Shown: positions 33,993-42,012, numbered from the stretch's first letter. The stretch is DNA of 64,000 nucleotides from an uncultured Christensenella sp. (GCA_910578145.1 CAJTPJ010000003.1:62001-126000), one strand, 5' to 3'. The notes: generated from the sequence alone by a model not told the origin. Translations and numbers: made by a program.

Positions 33993-36900
33993 TTAGTCTT
34001 TATTTTTACTTCTTGCAATATGTACTACAGCGCCGGCCAACAGTAAAACCGCCGATGTTATAGCTACGCTTGCCACGCCTATCGAGCCGTTACAGCCGCC
34101 TTTATCTTCGGTGTCAGGCGTTTGGGCGGGCGGAATAACTACAGGGTCGGGTACGGCTTTAAACTCGGTTTTAACGCCGCCTATTACCCAATATCCGTCG
34201 TCGCTTATAGAAATTTCGCTACTTGCCAAAATTTCTTCTTTAAACTCGTCAAGGTCTAAAACCACCTGCCAAGCGTCGTCGCCCTGGTCGTTGTGCTTAT
34301 ACCAAAGTTTACCGTCTTCGGTCTTGAACTCCGTTCTTACTATAAACTTTTCTGCAATTTCAATAGTAAACTCAAATTCAAACTTACCGTCGTAATACGC
34401 TTTAACGTTATAAGTACCGGCTTCTTCTGGTATACCGGAAAGTTTGCCGCTGGGCAAAAGCTCAACGCCTGCGGGCAGTCCTTCCGCCTTGGTCCACTGC
34501 TTATCCTTTCTTATGCCGGTCATAGTTCCGCCGCCGTAACCGTCAAGGTCGGTTAAGCCGTATTCTTTGTCGTAAGTTATAAATTCGATTTGTGCGTTGT
34601 AAAGCGCGTCAACTTTGCCGTTTAACGTTTTTTCTTCAATTTTGAATGCCGGCAATACGTTATAAGTAAGTTTGGAAGTCCAGCTTTCGCCTTTAAGGTT
34701 GCCCCATTTTTCCGCGTTTAAATTTACGTTAAGGTTAAACTCGTAAGTTCCCGCTTTTGTAAATTCGCCTACGAAGTCGCCGCTGGGCGAATGGAACGTA
34801 GTGCCGGGAGCAAGTTCGTAATTTGCACCCGTTTTGCCTTCGATAGCAAGGATGTCAACGTCCCTTTCAAACCCGAACGCGCCGAAAGGATAATAGCCTA
34901 TGCCGTGACCTTGTATAACCGTATAAGTTTTGTCGGGCAACACGCCGTTTTTGGTAGTTACCGCGTTGGAATTTGCAACGGTTTTAAGCATACGCTGAGC
35001 CGTGGTGCGCACCGCGTAATACAGCGCGTCCTGCGCGTTTCCGTCAACTACGGGGCGGTTTTTGTCCGCATCCCAAGTGCCGTCAATCTGTCTGTTTTTG
35101 TTTTCAGCCGAGTAATCGCCCATAGGGAACATATGGCAACGAACTACCATATTTCCGGGCCAGCCCCAGCTTGAGCCTTCGTAATAGTCGGTTACCGCAA
35201 GCCCGTCAAAGCCCCACTCTTTTTCAAGAAGATTTACGAAAAGGTTGTAGTTTGCGCCCGCGGGCACGCCGCCTATACGGTTGAACGCGCACATCATACC
35301 CGTTGCGCCGCCCTCTTTAACTGCAAGCTCGAAAGGTTTAAGGTAAATTTCGCGCATTGCCTGCTCGTTTGTCCAAGTGCACACGCCGCCATTGGTAGTG
35401 CGGTTGGTTTCCTGATTGTTAAGCGCAAGGTGTTTAAGATAGGTTATAAGCCCTTTGCTTGCCGCGCCTTTTACGGTGCCGGCAGCAATTTTACCCGCAA
35501 GCAAGCCGTCTTCGGAATAATACTCGAAGTTTCTGCCGTTGTAAGGGTTGCGGTGTATGTTCATACCGGGGCCGTACCAACCCGTAATGGTAACGCCCTT
35601 GTTGGTTTCGGGGTGGATGGCTTCTTCTCCAATCATTACGCCAAACTGCTCGGCAAGCTGTTCGTTCCAAGTGCTGGAAATGTTTACCGCGGAGCACCAG
35701 CCGTAGCCTCTTTCCCCTGCGCGCGAACCTATTTGCGCAGGACCGTCGGTATCAAAAGTTTTGGGTTTGCCTATTCTGTCAAGAGCAGCCGTTTGGAAAA
35801 GTCCCGTACTTACAAGCGCTTTCATCTCGTCCCAGGTAAGCTGGTTCATAAACGCCGTCCACTTAGCTTCGTCCTCTACGCCGCTCATCTGGAACAACTT
35901 TGTAACTTCTTCAGCGGAAGTATCGGCAGCCTGCGTCCATTCCGAGGGAATGTTTTTCGCGTCGATTACCCAAGGGTCGGTATCCTTATCCTGCGTTGAA
36001 AGGTACGAATTTTGCGAATCGAGATATCTTAACGCCTCGTCGCTGAACCTGACGTTGCCTGCGGTTTCGGGAAGCTGTAATCCCGTTGCACGCGACATAA
36101 AGTCTACGCCCGCGCCGTCCGCCGAGTACTTTGACTTATCCACGTTAAACATATCGTTGCCGGAGAAAAGTTTGGTGTACGCGGTATCCGTTTCACCGTC
36201 GGTGGTGTAGCGGGTGTCTTCCGCGTGATTATAAGTAAATTTATCCCAAGCGTTGTGGGAATCTTTATTAACGGAAATTTCGTAAGCGCCGTCTTCAAGC
36301 ACGTAATTGCCCGCTTCCAAATCCCACGAAGCCATATCGCGTTTATCGAAAGTTATGGTAATTTCCGCCGATTGCCCCGCCTCTATAACGTCGGTTTTAT
36401 CAAACGCAACGAGGTTTGCCGTAGCTTTTTCTATACCGCCTTCGGTATAAGGGGGATTATAGTAAACCTGAACCACTTCCTTGCCCGCAACCGAACCCGT
36501 GTTAGTTACTTCAACGATTATTGAAACGGAATCGCCGCTTTCGGTATGCGATTTAATGGATTGCGTAAACGTGGTGTATGAAAGTCCGTAACCGAACGGA
36601 TAGGTTACGTTTGCTTCGTACCAGCCTTCGCCCTCTATTGCCGATTTGGTTTCGTAGTAGCGGTAACCGAGATAAACTCCCTCGGCATAGTCCACGCTGT
36701 GGTATGCGTTGTTTGCGTTTTGTACTGCGTCGGGGTCTTTATCAACGTAATAAACGTTGCCGTCTTTATCAAGCACGGTGTTTGCCGCCGTGAACGTGTC
36801 GTTAGTTTGCGAGTTGTCGCCAAAGTTTTGCCAGGTAGGGTCCTTGGTCATATCCTTTGCCCAAGTATCAACCGTTCTGCCCGAGGGGCTTACCGAGCCG

Positions 36901-37784
36901 TCAAGCACGCCGGGGATATCTTTAAGCCCGCTTTCGCCGGGATAGCCTACCCAAAGCACCGCGTCAACGGAATCGCTGGTTTGAAGATAATCCACCTCCA
37001 TAGGACTAGCCGTGTTTAAAAGCACTACAACTTTGCCAAACTTGGTTTTTGCGTATTCGATAAGCTCTTTTTCCTTATCCCGAAGTTGCAGATAATGTTT
37101 TTCGGGGTTTTGCGGGTCGCGCTCAAACGCCGAAAGCTCGCCATTCATACTCGGCTCGTAATTGTCCTGCGATTCGGTTTCAATTCTGGAAACGGTGATT
37201 ATCGCCGTGCCGTCGTGGTTTGCAAAAGTAGACTCCTGCCCCCTGACGATATCCATTTTAGGTCCGTTTGCGTCGCAGAAAGTTGCGCCGTAATAACCGC
37301 CGTTATTTAAATACTCGGCGTGCATCGCCTTATTATAAGTAAAGCCGTGGTCGTCTAACCCGTTGTAAATGGTGTGGCAACCGTGGGTAGTTTCGGTACC
37401 CTCGCAGTCGCTTTTACCCGTCCATATATTGCCCGAGCCGCCGCCGGAAAGCACCATCCAGCCTTCGGACTGCGACCAATCTTCGGGGTTGAAGTAGCTA
37501 TGGAAAACGGTTACTTTTTTATCGTTATTTTGTAAAGGAAGCGCGCCTCCCTTGTTTTTTAAAAGAACCACGCCCTCTTCAACTATTTTTTGGTTTAAAG
37601 CGTGCTGCGCGTCGGTAAGCGATTTTTTGGTTTCGTACTCGCTTGTATAGGACGCCGCGCTTGCGCTTAATCCCGAACGTGAAAATAATCCGTTGCCTAT
37701 AACGGGAACGGTCAAAGCGGCAACCATAGTCAATGCGACTATAGCGCGCCCTGCTTTTTTGCCTTGTTTGTAGTTGTTTCTCAC
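33993..37784 (-). CDS. Large surface GH3 glycosidase with inverted domains and Ig-like tail
   Basis: A 1,263-residue cell-surface GH3 enzyme. A signal peptide (about residues 1-43) precedes the GH3 C-terminal-type domain (VVLLKNKGGALPL, GYRYYETK, YPFGYGLSYTTF) and an Fn3-like domain. The TIM barrel has DTDGPAQIG, GRNFEYYSEDGL and KHLALNNQETNR, with the likely nucleophile Asp near 860 in VTDYYEG. Beyond this, about residues 1000-1160 hold Ig-like modules, including a putative-Ig block LPAGVELLPSGKLSGIPEEAG. A Pro-rich spacer and a C-terminal transmembrane helix with RSKNKD complete the anchor. Start is GTG with SD AGGAG. First gene of the operon, after a long structured leader. Confidence 0.9.
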   Translation of the reverse strand: MRNNYKQGKKAGRAIVALTMVAALTVPVIGNGLFSRSGLSASAASYTSEYETKKSLTDAQHALNQKIVEEGVVLLKNKGGALPLQNNDKKVTVFHSYFNPEDWSQSEGWMVLSGGGSGNIWTGKSDCEGTETTHGCHTIYNGLDDHGFTYNKAMHAEYLNNGGYYGATFCDANGPKMDIVRGQESTFANHDGTAIITVSRIETESQDNYEPSMNGELSAFERDPQNPEKHYLQLRDKEKELIEYAKTKFGKVVVLLNTASPMEVDYLQTSDSVDAVLWVGYPGESGLKDIPGVLDGSVSPSGRTVDTWAKDMTKDPTWQNFGDNSQTNDTFTAANTVLDKDGNVYYVDKDPDAVQNANNAYHSVDYAEGVYLGYRYYETKSAIEGEGWYEANVTYPFGYGLSYTTFTQSIKSHTESGDSVSIIVEVTNTGSVAGKEVVQVYYNPPYTEGGIEKATANLVAFDKTDVIEAGQSAEITITFDKRDMASWDLEAGNYVLEDGAYEISVNKDSHNAWDKFTYNHAEDTRYTTDGETDTAYTKLFSGNDMFNVDKSKYSADGAGVDFMSRATGLQLPETAGNVRFSDEALRYLDSQNSYLSTQDKDTDPWVIDAKNIPSEWTQAADTSAEEVTKLFQMSGVEDEAKWTAFMNQLTWDEMKALVSTGLFQTAALDRIGKPKTFDTDGPAQIGSRAGERGYGWCSAVNISSTWNEQLAEQFGVMIGEEAIHPETNKGVTITGWYGPGMNIHRNPYNGRNFEYYSEDGLLAGKIAAGTVKGAASKGLITYLKHLALNNQETNRTTNGGVCTWTNEQAMREIYLKPFELAVKEGGATGMMCAFNRIGGVPAGANYNLFVNLLEKEWGFDGLAVTDYYEGSSWGWPGNMVVRCHMFPMGDYSAENKNRQIDGTWDADKNRPVVDGNAQDALYYAVRTTAQRMLKTVANSNAVTTKNGVLPDKTYTVIQGHGIGYYPFGAFGFERDVDILAIEGKTGANYELAPGTTFHSPSGDFVGEFTKAGTYEFNLNVNLNAEKWGNLKGESWTSKLTYNVLPAFKIEEKTLNGKVDALYNAQIEFITYDKEYGLTDLDGYGGGTMTGIRKDKQWTKAEGLPAGVELLPSGKLSGIPEEAGTYNVKAYYDGKFEFEFTIEIAEKFIVRTEFKTEDGKLWYKHNDQGDDAWQVVLDLDEFKEEILASSEISISDDGYWVIGGVKTEFKAVPDPVVIPPAQTPDTEDKGGCNGSIGVASVAITSAVLLLAGAVVHIARSKNKD

Positions 37785-38138
37785 CTTAAATTCTCCTGAA
37801 ATTCTTTTTTAAATTTAACGCTGTGGACGTACCCGTCCAAATTCCTCCAAGTGAAAACTTTTAACGTATTTCACCTTATCGCGCCCCGCCGTTTAAGCGG
37901 AGCAAGTTATTAACCTGCCAAAAAGTTTTTAAGTTGCCTCCTTTAAAATAAATTTTCAACGGTTAATAGCAAAACGTTAAAGCCGTTAGAAAAAACCGTA
38001 ATTTTTGCGCCGTTTTAATTTACACACAAAATTTACAATATTTTTTTAAAAACGGTTTAATTTAGGTTAATTTGGTGTTAAATTTGGTAAATTCGGTAAT
38101 TTTTTGTTCGTTTCTTTCACATTAAAAGGAAAAATAAC
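37785..38138 (-). promoter_or_regulatory. Long AT-rich, structured leader/regulatory region of the GH3 operon
   Basis: No protein gene is seen here. Three hairpins line up in minus-strand RNA: GCTCCGC/GCGGGGC (37883-37903, better paired on the minus strand), GTGAAA/TTTCAC (37851-37874) and TGGACG-GGTA-CGTCCA (37824-37839). Two extra GGAGG sites (37937-37941 and 37844-37848) have no ATG after them. CGTT/AACG half-sites cluster at 37960-38055. No strong -35/-10 pair; TTGCTA/TATTTT with a 16-base spacer upstream of the hairpins is the best weak candidate. Confidence 0.5.
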
Positions 38139-38164
38139 CGCCGTACCTGTAATTAAGTACGGCG
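38139..38164 (-). terminator. Terminator of the two-component operon
   Basis: On the minus strand CGCCGTAC/GTACGGCG with a 10-base loop is followed by GTTATTTTT. It lies just beyond the histidine kinase stop. Confidence 0.8.
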
Positions 38165-38170
38165 TTGCGG

Positions 38171-39520
38171 CTATTTATTTTGTTGCGGCGCGGCAAAAAG
38201 AATATCAAGGTTAAACCTTTCGTCCTGCACGCCCATAATAAGCTCGCCCGAGTATTTGTGTACTATGTTGCTTATGCTTTTAGTGCCGAAACCGTGGTGC
38301 AGTTTATCGGATTTAGTAGTTTGCGGAAAACCGTCCACAAACTCGGGAACAACGCTGCAATAGTTGTCCATATGTACGTATATAAATCCCCTGTCTTCCT
38401 TAACGGAAAGGCTGATAAACCGTCTTTCGTCGTTTTCGGTAAGCTCGTGTTCGATAGCGTTGTCAAACGCGTTTCCAAACAGCGCGGCAACGTCCGTTGA
38501 GCTCATAAACGATAATTTAGCACCGTCGGCAAGACAGCTGAACGCTATATTGTTTTTTTCGCATAGCAAACCCTTTTCCGAAAGCACTATGTCCAAAGCG
38601 TCGTTACCTGTTGCGGCGGTGCTGTCGTAAATAGCAATGCAATCGCTAAGCTCTTTAATGTACGCTTTGCGCACTTCCTTATCGTCTAATTTTTCCAACA
38701 GAGAAAGCTGGTGCTTTAAATCGTGGCACTTTGCGTTGATTATATCTATGGTTTCCCTTGACAGCTCGTGGTGCTTTTTTTCGGAGTGCATCATTTGGTC
38801 GAGTATAGCGTTATCGCCCGAAAGTTTATTTTCCCTTAAAAAACCGAACTGTATTACTATCGCGCCCACGCAACTAACCGCGGCGTAAGTACTTGTAAAT
38901 ATGCGCAGTTTGCGCAAGTCTATTTCCAACTTTAAGTATTCCGCGAAAATACTGTCCGAAAAATAACTGAGCAAAACGCATATGAGCAAAATACAAAAAG
39001 AAATTACGAACGCCCGCCCGTCGTATAAATCCGAGCCGAATTTGTAGCGGCGCGGCAAAACGAACACGAGGAAAAATAAAACGCCCGTAAAACAGTAAAC
39101 TATAAAATCGAAAATTAAAATATCCGCCCAGGTAGGCAGACTGACTGAAAACAGGTTGCGGATAATGTTGCCGAAAGAATACGCCGCGTGTTGAACGGCG
39201 TACGCGCCCGTGGCAAAGTAAACCGCGCCCAAAATATTGGTTTTAAAACTTAAGAAAACCGCCGCGGCAAGATACACCGTGACGAGCAGAAAAAATACGG
39301 GCGTATATTGCGGCGTATCGTCGTTTATCGCGCGGATTATAGCCCAAGTTGCGGTAACCAAAAGAAAGTAACCGGCAAGACTTGCGGCGGAGCGCATTGC
39401 AAAATATTTTTTTCTGGGTTGAAAAATTATAAAAAATAGCAGGCTTAAAAGCAGTTGAAGGGCAAATATAAATCCGTACAGCTGATAATATAAATCGCCG
39501 TACATCTGTTCGTATAACAA
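38171..39520 (-). CDS. GHKL-domain sensor histidine kinase, AgrC-like
   Basis: Membrane sensor with six predicted transmembrane helices in the first 220 residues or so, then a cytoplasmic kinase. The phospho-accepting His lies in KCHDLKHQLSLLEKL (about 265), and the ATP lid region has GNAFDNAIEHE and GFGTKSI, the GHKL form used by AgrC/VirS kinases. The start is TTG with SD AAAGGGGG; an in-frame ATG five codons later is the alternative. It is the second gene, 10 bases after the response regulator. No agrB, agrD or peptide gene is nearby, so the signal is unknown. Confidence 0.88.
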   Translation of the reverse strand: MLYEQMYGDLYYQLYGFIFALQLLLSLLFFIIFQPRKKYFAMRSAASLAGYFLLVTATWAIIRAINDDTPQYTPVFFLLVTVYLAAAVFLSFKTNILGAVYFATGAYAVQHAAYSFGNIIRNLFSVSLPTWADILIFDFIVYCFTGVLFFLVFVLPRRYKFGSDLYDGRAFVISFCILLICVLLSYFSDSIFAEYLKLEIDLRKLRIFTSTYAAVSCVGAIVIQFGFLRENKLSGDNAILDQMMHSEKKHHELSRETIDIINAKCHDLKHQLSLLEKLDDKEVRKAYIKELSDCIAIYDSTAATGNDALDIVLSEKGLLCEKNNIAFSCLADGAKLSFMSSTDVAALFGNAFDNAIEHELTENDERRFISLSVKEDRGFIYVHMDNYCSVVPEFVDGFPQTTKSDKLHHGFGTKSISNIVHKYSGELIMGVQDERFNLDILFAAPQQNK

Positions 39521-39530
39521 AATTCCCCCT

Positions 39531-40232
39531 TTAACCGCGCAAAAAATTAAGCATATCGGTTTTGAAATCTTTTATCCTGCGGCGGGATAACGGCAACTGT
39601 ACGTTACCCACAACCACGTCGGTTTGCGTTACCTGTTTAACGCAACGCAAATTTACGATACAGCCGCTGTTGCAAAGCGAAAAGCCGCTGTCTTTCAATT
39701 CCTTTGCCACGTCCTCCATACTTCGGCGCTCCCTCAATTCACCCTGCGCAGTGTAATAAACGAGATAATTTTTATCCTTTTCCAAATAATAAATATCGGC
39801 AAGCGGAATACGGAAATAGCTCCCCTCGCTTTTTATTACAAGCACTTTTTCCTTGCGGGCTTCTATAAATTTAAGCGCTTTTTTAAGTTTGTCGGTAAAA
39901 TTGAAATATTTTATAGGCTTTACAACAAAATCTATCGCGTTAACCTCGTAGCCTTCTATGGCGTATTTAGCCATTTTAGTAATAAAAACAATGCAAATTT
40001 CGTTGTCTACCTGTCTTAATTTGCGGGCTGTTGTCATTCCGTCCATAAGCGGCATTTCTATATCCAGAAACGCTATATCAAATACGGGCTTGTAGTCGGT
40101 TATAAAATCCATTCCGCAATTAAAAACCGTTATACTGAACTCTAAGCCGCTCTCTTTCGAGTACGCTTCGATAAAATCTTTAATCTGCGACTGATATTGC
40201 CTATCGTCGTCCACTATCGCTATGCGAACCAT
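39531..40232 (-). CDS. LytTR-family response regulator, AgrA-like
   Basis: A receiver domain (residues 1-125) has phospho-acceptor Asp57 in IAFLDIEMPLMDG and acidic Asp8-Asp10. The C-terminal LytTR DNA-binding domain (about 130-230) has SEGSYFRIPLADIYYLEKDKNY-type strands and ends SRRRIKDFK. LytTR proteins bind paired short direct repeats. First gene of the pair with a consensus promoter and an unusual palindromic leader. SD GGAG. Its neighbours suggest control of the GH3 operon, but this is only positional. Confidence 0.92.
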   Translation of the reverse strand: MVRIAIVDDDRQYQSQIKDFIEAYSKESGLEFSITVFNCGMDFITDYKPVFDIAFLDIEMPLMDGMTTARKLRQVDNEICIVFITKMAKYAIEGYEVNAIDFVVKPIKYFNFTDKLKKALKFIEARKEKVLVIKSEGSYFRIPLADIYYLEKDKNYLVYYTAQGELRERRSMEDVAKELKDSGFSLCNSGCIVNLRCVKQVTQTDVVVGNVQLPLSRRRIKDFKTDMLNFLRG

Positions 40233-40272
40233 AATTACTCCGGTTTTTTTGCCCGTCGTGCAGTTAAGCGTT

Positions 40273-40314
40273 TTGTCTTATTGTTTTACAATAAGACAAG
40301 GGGTATACCCCTTG
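40273..40314 (-). promoter_or_regulatory. Twin palindromes in the response-regulator leader
   Basis: An 18-bp perfect palindrome CAAGGGGTATACCCCTTG (40297-40314) overlaps a 12-bp perfect hairpin TTGTCTTATTGT/ACAATAAGACAA with a TTT loop (40273-40299). They share three bases, so in RNA they compete. Both lie between the predicted start of transcription (about 40334) and the ATG. Neither has a T run, so operator or RNA switch is favoured over terminator. Confidence 0.7.
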
Positions 40315-40340
40315 CATTTGGGTGTTTAGTTTTCATAAAA

Positions 40341-40369
40341 ATTATATTACATAGCCAAACGTTTGTCAA
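40341..40369 (-). promoter_or_regulatory. Consensus sigma-A promoter of the two-component operon
   Basis: A perfect TTGACA (40364-40369) and perfect TATAAT (40341-40346), read on the minus strand, have a 17-base spacer. Predicted start is near 40334, leaving a leader of about 100 bases. Confidence 0.92.
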
Positions 40370-40383
40370 TATGCAAAAAAAAT

Positions 40384-40412
40384 AAAACTTACCGCATTAA
40401 GTGGTAAGTTTT
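40384..40412 (-). terminator. Terminator of the cytidylate-kinase-like gene, containing its stop codon
   Basis: A 10-bp stem AAAACTTACC/GGTAAGTTTT; the TAA stop (40397-40399) is in the loop. On the minus strand an A and eight T follow. Confidence 0.85.
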
Positions 40413-41002
40413 GTATTTTTATTATAAAGAGCAACCAAAATATCCACGCACTGCTCTATGCCCAGCTTGCCGCTGTCAAGCGCGATATGGTAGTTTGAGG
40501 CTACGCCCCACTCCGTTTCGGTATAATTTTTATAGTAAGCGCTGCGGCGTTTATCCTTATCCCTGATGCGCTTTTCGGGTTTTTCCGCGCTTTCGCCGTA
40601 AATTTTAACCACGCGCTCGGCGCGGGATTTTTCGTCAGCGTGGACGAAAACTTTTAAAACGTCGTCGCGGTCGCGCAAAATATAGTCCGCGCACCTGCCA
40701 ACGATAACGCAGGGACTTTGGGAAATTTCAAGAATAATTTTGCGCTGTTCCACCCAGATTTTATCCTGGTTGTTCATTCCTTCAAACCGCGCCGCGCCGT
40801 CTATAACCCTGCCCAACCAACCGCGGTGGGTGGCGTATTCGCTGTAACTTTCAATATATTCCTTGGCAAAACCGCTGTTTTTGGCAACGCGTTCTATCAA
40901 TTCCTGGTCGTAACAGGGGATATTAAGGCGTTTTGCCGCCTGCACACCCACCGTGCGCCCGCCGCTGCCGAACTGTCGGCTTATGGCAATAACTTTAAAC
41001 AT
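40397..41002 (-). CDS. Cytidylate-kinase-like P-loop protein
   Basis: A member of the cytidylate-kinase-like family, which resembles CMP kinase but whose substrate is unproven. The P loop is ISRQFGSGGRTVG (near residue 10), CYDQELIERVAK marks the NMP region, and VGRCADYIL and HADEKSRAERV are conserved. An open GTG lies two codons upstream, but the ATG at 41002 has SD GAGGTG directly before it. The predicted transcript starts around 41011, so the leader is about 9 bases and consists of little more than the SD. Divergent from rubrerythrin. Confidence 0.85.
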   Translation of the reverse strand: MFKVIAISRQFGSGGRTVGVQAAKRLNIPCYDQELIERVAKNSGFAKEYIESYSEYATHRGWLGRVIDGAARFEGMNNQDKIWVEQRKIILEISQSPCVIVGRCADYILRDRDDVLKVFVHADEKSRAERVVKIYGESAEKPEKRIRDKDKRRSAYYKNYTETEWGVASNYHIALDSGKLGIEQCVDILVALYNKNTKLTT

Positions 41003-41017
41003 ATTCACCTCTTATAT

Positions 41018-41046
41018 ATTCTACACCCGAAACGCGGCGGTGTCAA
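41018..41046 (-). promoter_or_regulatory. Sigma-A promoter of the cytidylate-kinase-like gene
   Basis: On the minus strand TTGACA (41041-41046) and TAGAAT (41018-41023) have a 17-base spacer. Confidence 0.82.
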
Positions 41047-41129
41047 TATTCAAATTACAAAATATGGCATTGGCGCGGTTGAATAAAGGCTTAAACTTGG
41101 CGCAAAATACTTTTAGACGGAGGAAAGTT

Positions 41130-41726
41130 ATGCAATTTGACAAAACCAAAACTTATATTAATTTAGCAAGAAGTTTTGCCGGCGAAAGTCAGGCGGGAAT
41201 GCGCTATCAGCTTATTGCCCGCGAGGCTACCGCTCAGGGTTATTATACTCTTGCGGAAACGATAAAAGTACTTGCTAAAAACGAAACCGAACACGCGAGA
41301 AGATTCTTTGAAGAACTGAATAAGCGCGGCGAATATCTTGACAATATCGACCTGAACGCAGGTTATCCCTATCACAGCGGCGATATTGCCGAAAGTTTAA
41401 AACTTGCTGCCGACGACGAAAGACAGGAACACGAAGTTATCTACCCCGCCTTTCAGAGAGATGCTGAAGAAGAAGGTTTTAAGGATATTGCTAACCTTTT
41501 CAAACTTGTTGCACAGGTGGAAGTAAGACACGAAATGGTGTTTAAATATCTGCACGAAGCGTTTAAAAAGGGCGTTTTGTTCAGTAACGAAGCACCCATT
41601 CTCTACGTGTGCAGCGAGTGCGGTTATATGCACACCTCTACCAAGGCGTGGAACGTTTGTCCGCTTTGTCAATCAAGTCAAGGCTACGTTGAATTGCATA
41701 TTCCGTTTGAAAAGGAGAAAATATGA
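41130..41726 (+). CDS. rbr: Rubrerythrin
   Basis: Reduces hydrogen peroxide in the cytoplasm of anaerobes. A ferritin-like four-helix domain carries the diiron ligands in FAGESQAGMRY, KNETEHARRFFEE, DDERQEHEVIYP and VEVRHE. The C-terminal rubredoxin-like domain has two CxxC pairs (CSECGY and CPLC) for one iron. Length 198 residues. The frame is open upstream, but the ATG at 41130 has a strong SD (GGAGGAAAG) and gives the family start. I see no convincing promoter or PerR box upstream. The stop overlaps a small coupled ORF (ATGA). Confidence 0.95.
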   Translation: MQFDKTKTYINLARSFAGESQAGMRYQLIAREATAQGYYTLAETIKVLAKNETEHARRFFEELNKRGEYLDNIDLNAGYPYHSGDIAESLKLAADDERQEHEVIYPAFQRDAEEEGFKDIANLFKLVAQVEVRHEMVFKYLHEAFKKGVLFSNEAPILYVCSECGYMHTSTKAWNVCPLCQSSQGYVELHIPFEKEKI

Positions 41727-41845
41727 GAAAGACTAACGAAAACAAGCAGACTGAAACTACTAAGAGCTGCGGCAGAAACAGCGAAAGCAAAAACGTTAAA
41801 AACAGCGGTAAGAACTGTGGCAAAAGCACGAAAAACTGCAAATAA
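41723..41845 (+). CDS. Small Lys/Asn/Ser/Cys-rich ORF coupled to rubrerythrin
   Basis: Forty residues, about half Lys, Asn and Ser, with three Cys in repeated units (SCGRNSESK, NCGKSTKNCK). It has its own SD, AAGGAG, inside the end of rubrerythrin, and its ATG overlaps that gene's stop by four bases, so it is very likely translated. Function unknown; Cys-Gly-Lys units could bind metal. Directly after its stop a different frame carries a conserved-looking tail (next entry). Either this ORF is complete or it is the front of a frameshifted protein. Confidence 0.7.
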   Translation: MRKTNENKQTETTKSCGRNSESKNVKNSGKNCGKSTKNCK

Positions 41846-41933
41846 TTTTAAAGACAGTTTCGACCCCAACGGAAGCTATACAGGCACTCCGTTAGACGGG
41901 GGAAAACCCGTTCAGGACGTAGACGACCTGTAA
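41841..41933 (+). other. Out-of-frame tail DPNGSYTG...PVQDVDDL (frameshifted C-terminus?)
   Basis: In the +1 frame relative to the previous ORF, codons read NNFKDSFDPNGSYTGTP, then LDGGKPVQDVDDL and a stop at 41931-41933. I recall DPxGSYTGxP...PVQDADDL tails on small Firmicute proteins, often after Lys/Asn/Cys-rich sequence. Removing one A from CAAATAA at 41839-41845 would join the two frames. Programmed +1 frameshifting at AAA-TAA, a true mutation or an assembly error are all possible. Confidence 0.6.
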
Positions 41934-41941
41934 GAAAAGGG

Positions 41942-41972
41942 GCGGCGGACGAATAATTTCGTCCGCCGCTTT
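41942..41972 (+). terminator. Terminator after the rubrerythrin operon
   Basis: A perfect 12-bp stem GCGGCGGACGAA/TTCGTCCGCCGC with loop TAAT; only TTT follows directly. Confidence 0.8.
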
Positions 41973-42012
41973 CCGTTTGTAAAAAGGGGTTAGACCCCCG
42001 AATATGCTTTAA

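Noticed and set aside
37781..37840. A 19-codon leader ORF from TTG ending as GTGA over the GH3 start
   Set aside because: Its GGAGG site is only 3 bases from the TTG, too close; composition is not informative, so it is not called.
40265..40336. Tiny leader peptides of 16-17 codons in the response-regulator leader
   Set aside because: No SD, and one starts before the predicted transcription start; the palindromes explain the sequence better.
40953..41129. A 59-residue extension of rubrerythrin
   Set aside because: The ATG at 41130 has a strong SD and the family start; the extension overlaps the divergent gene.
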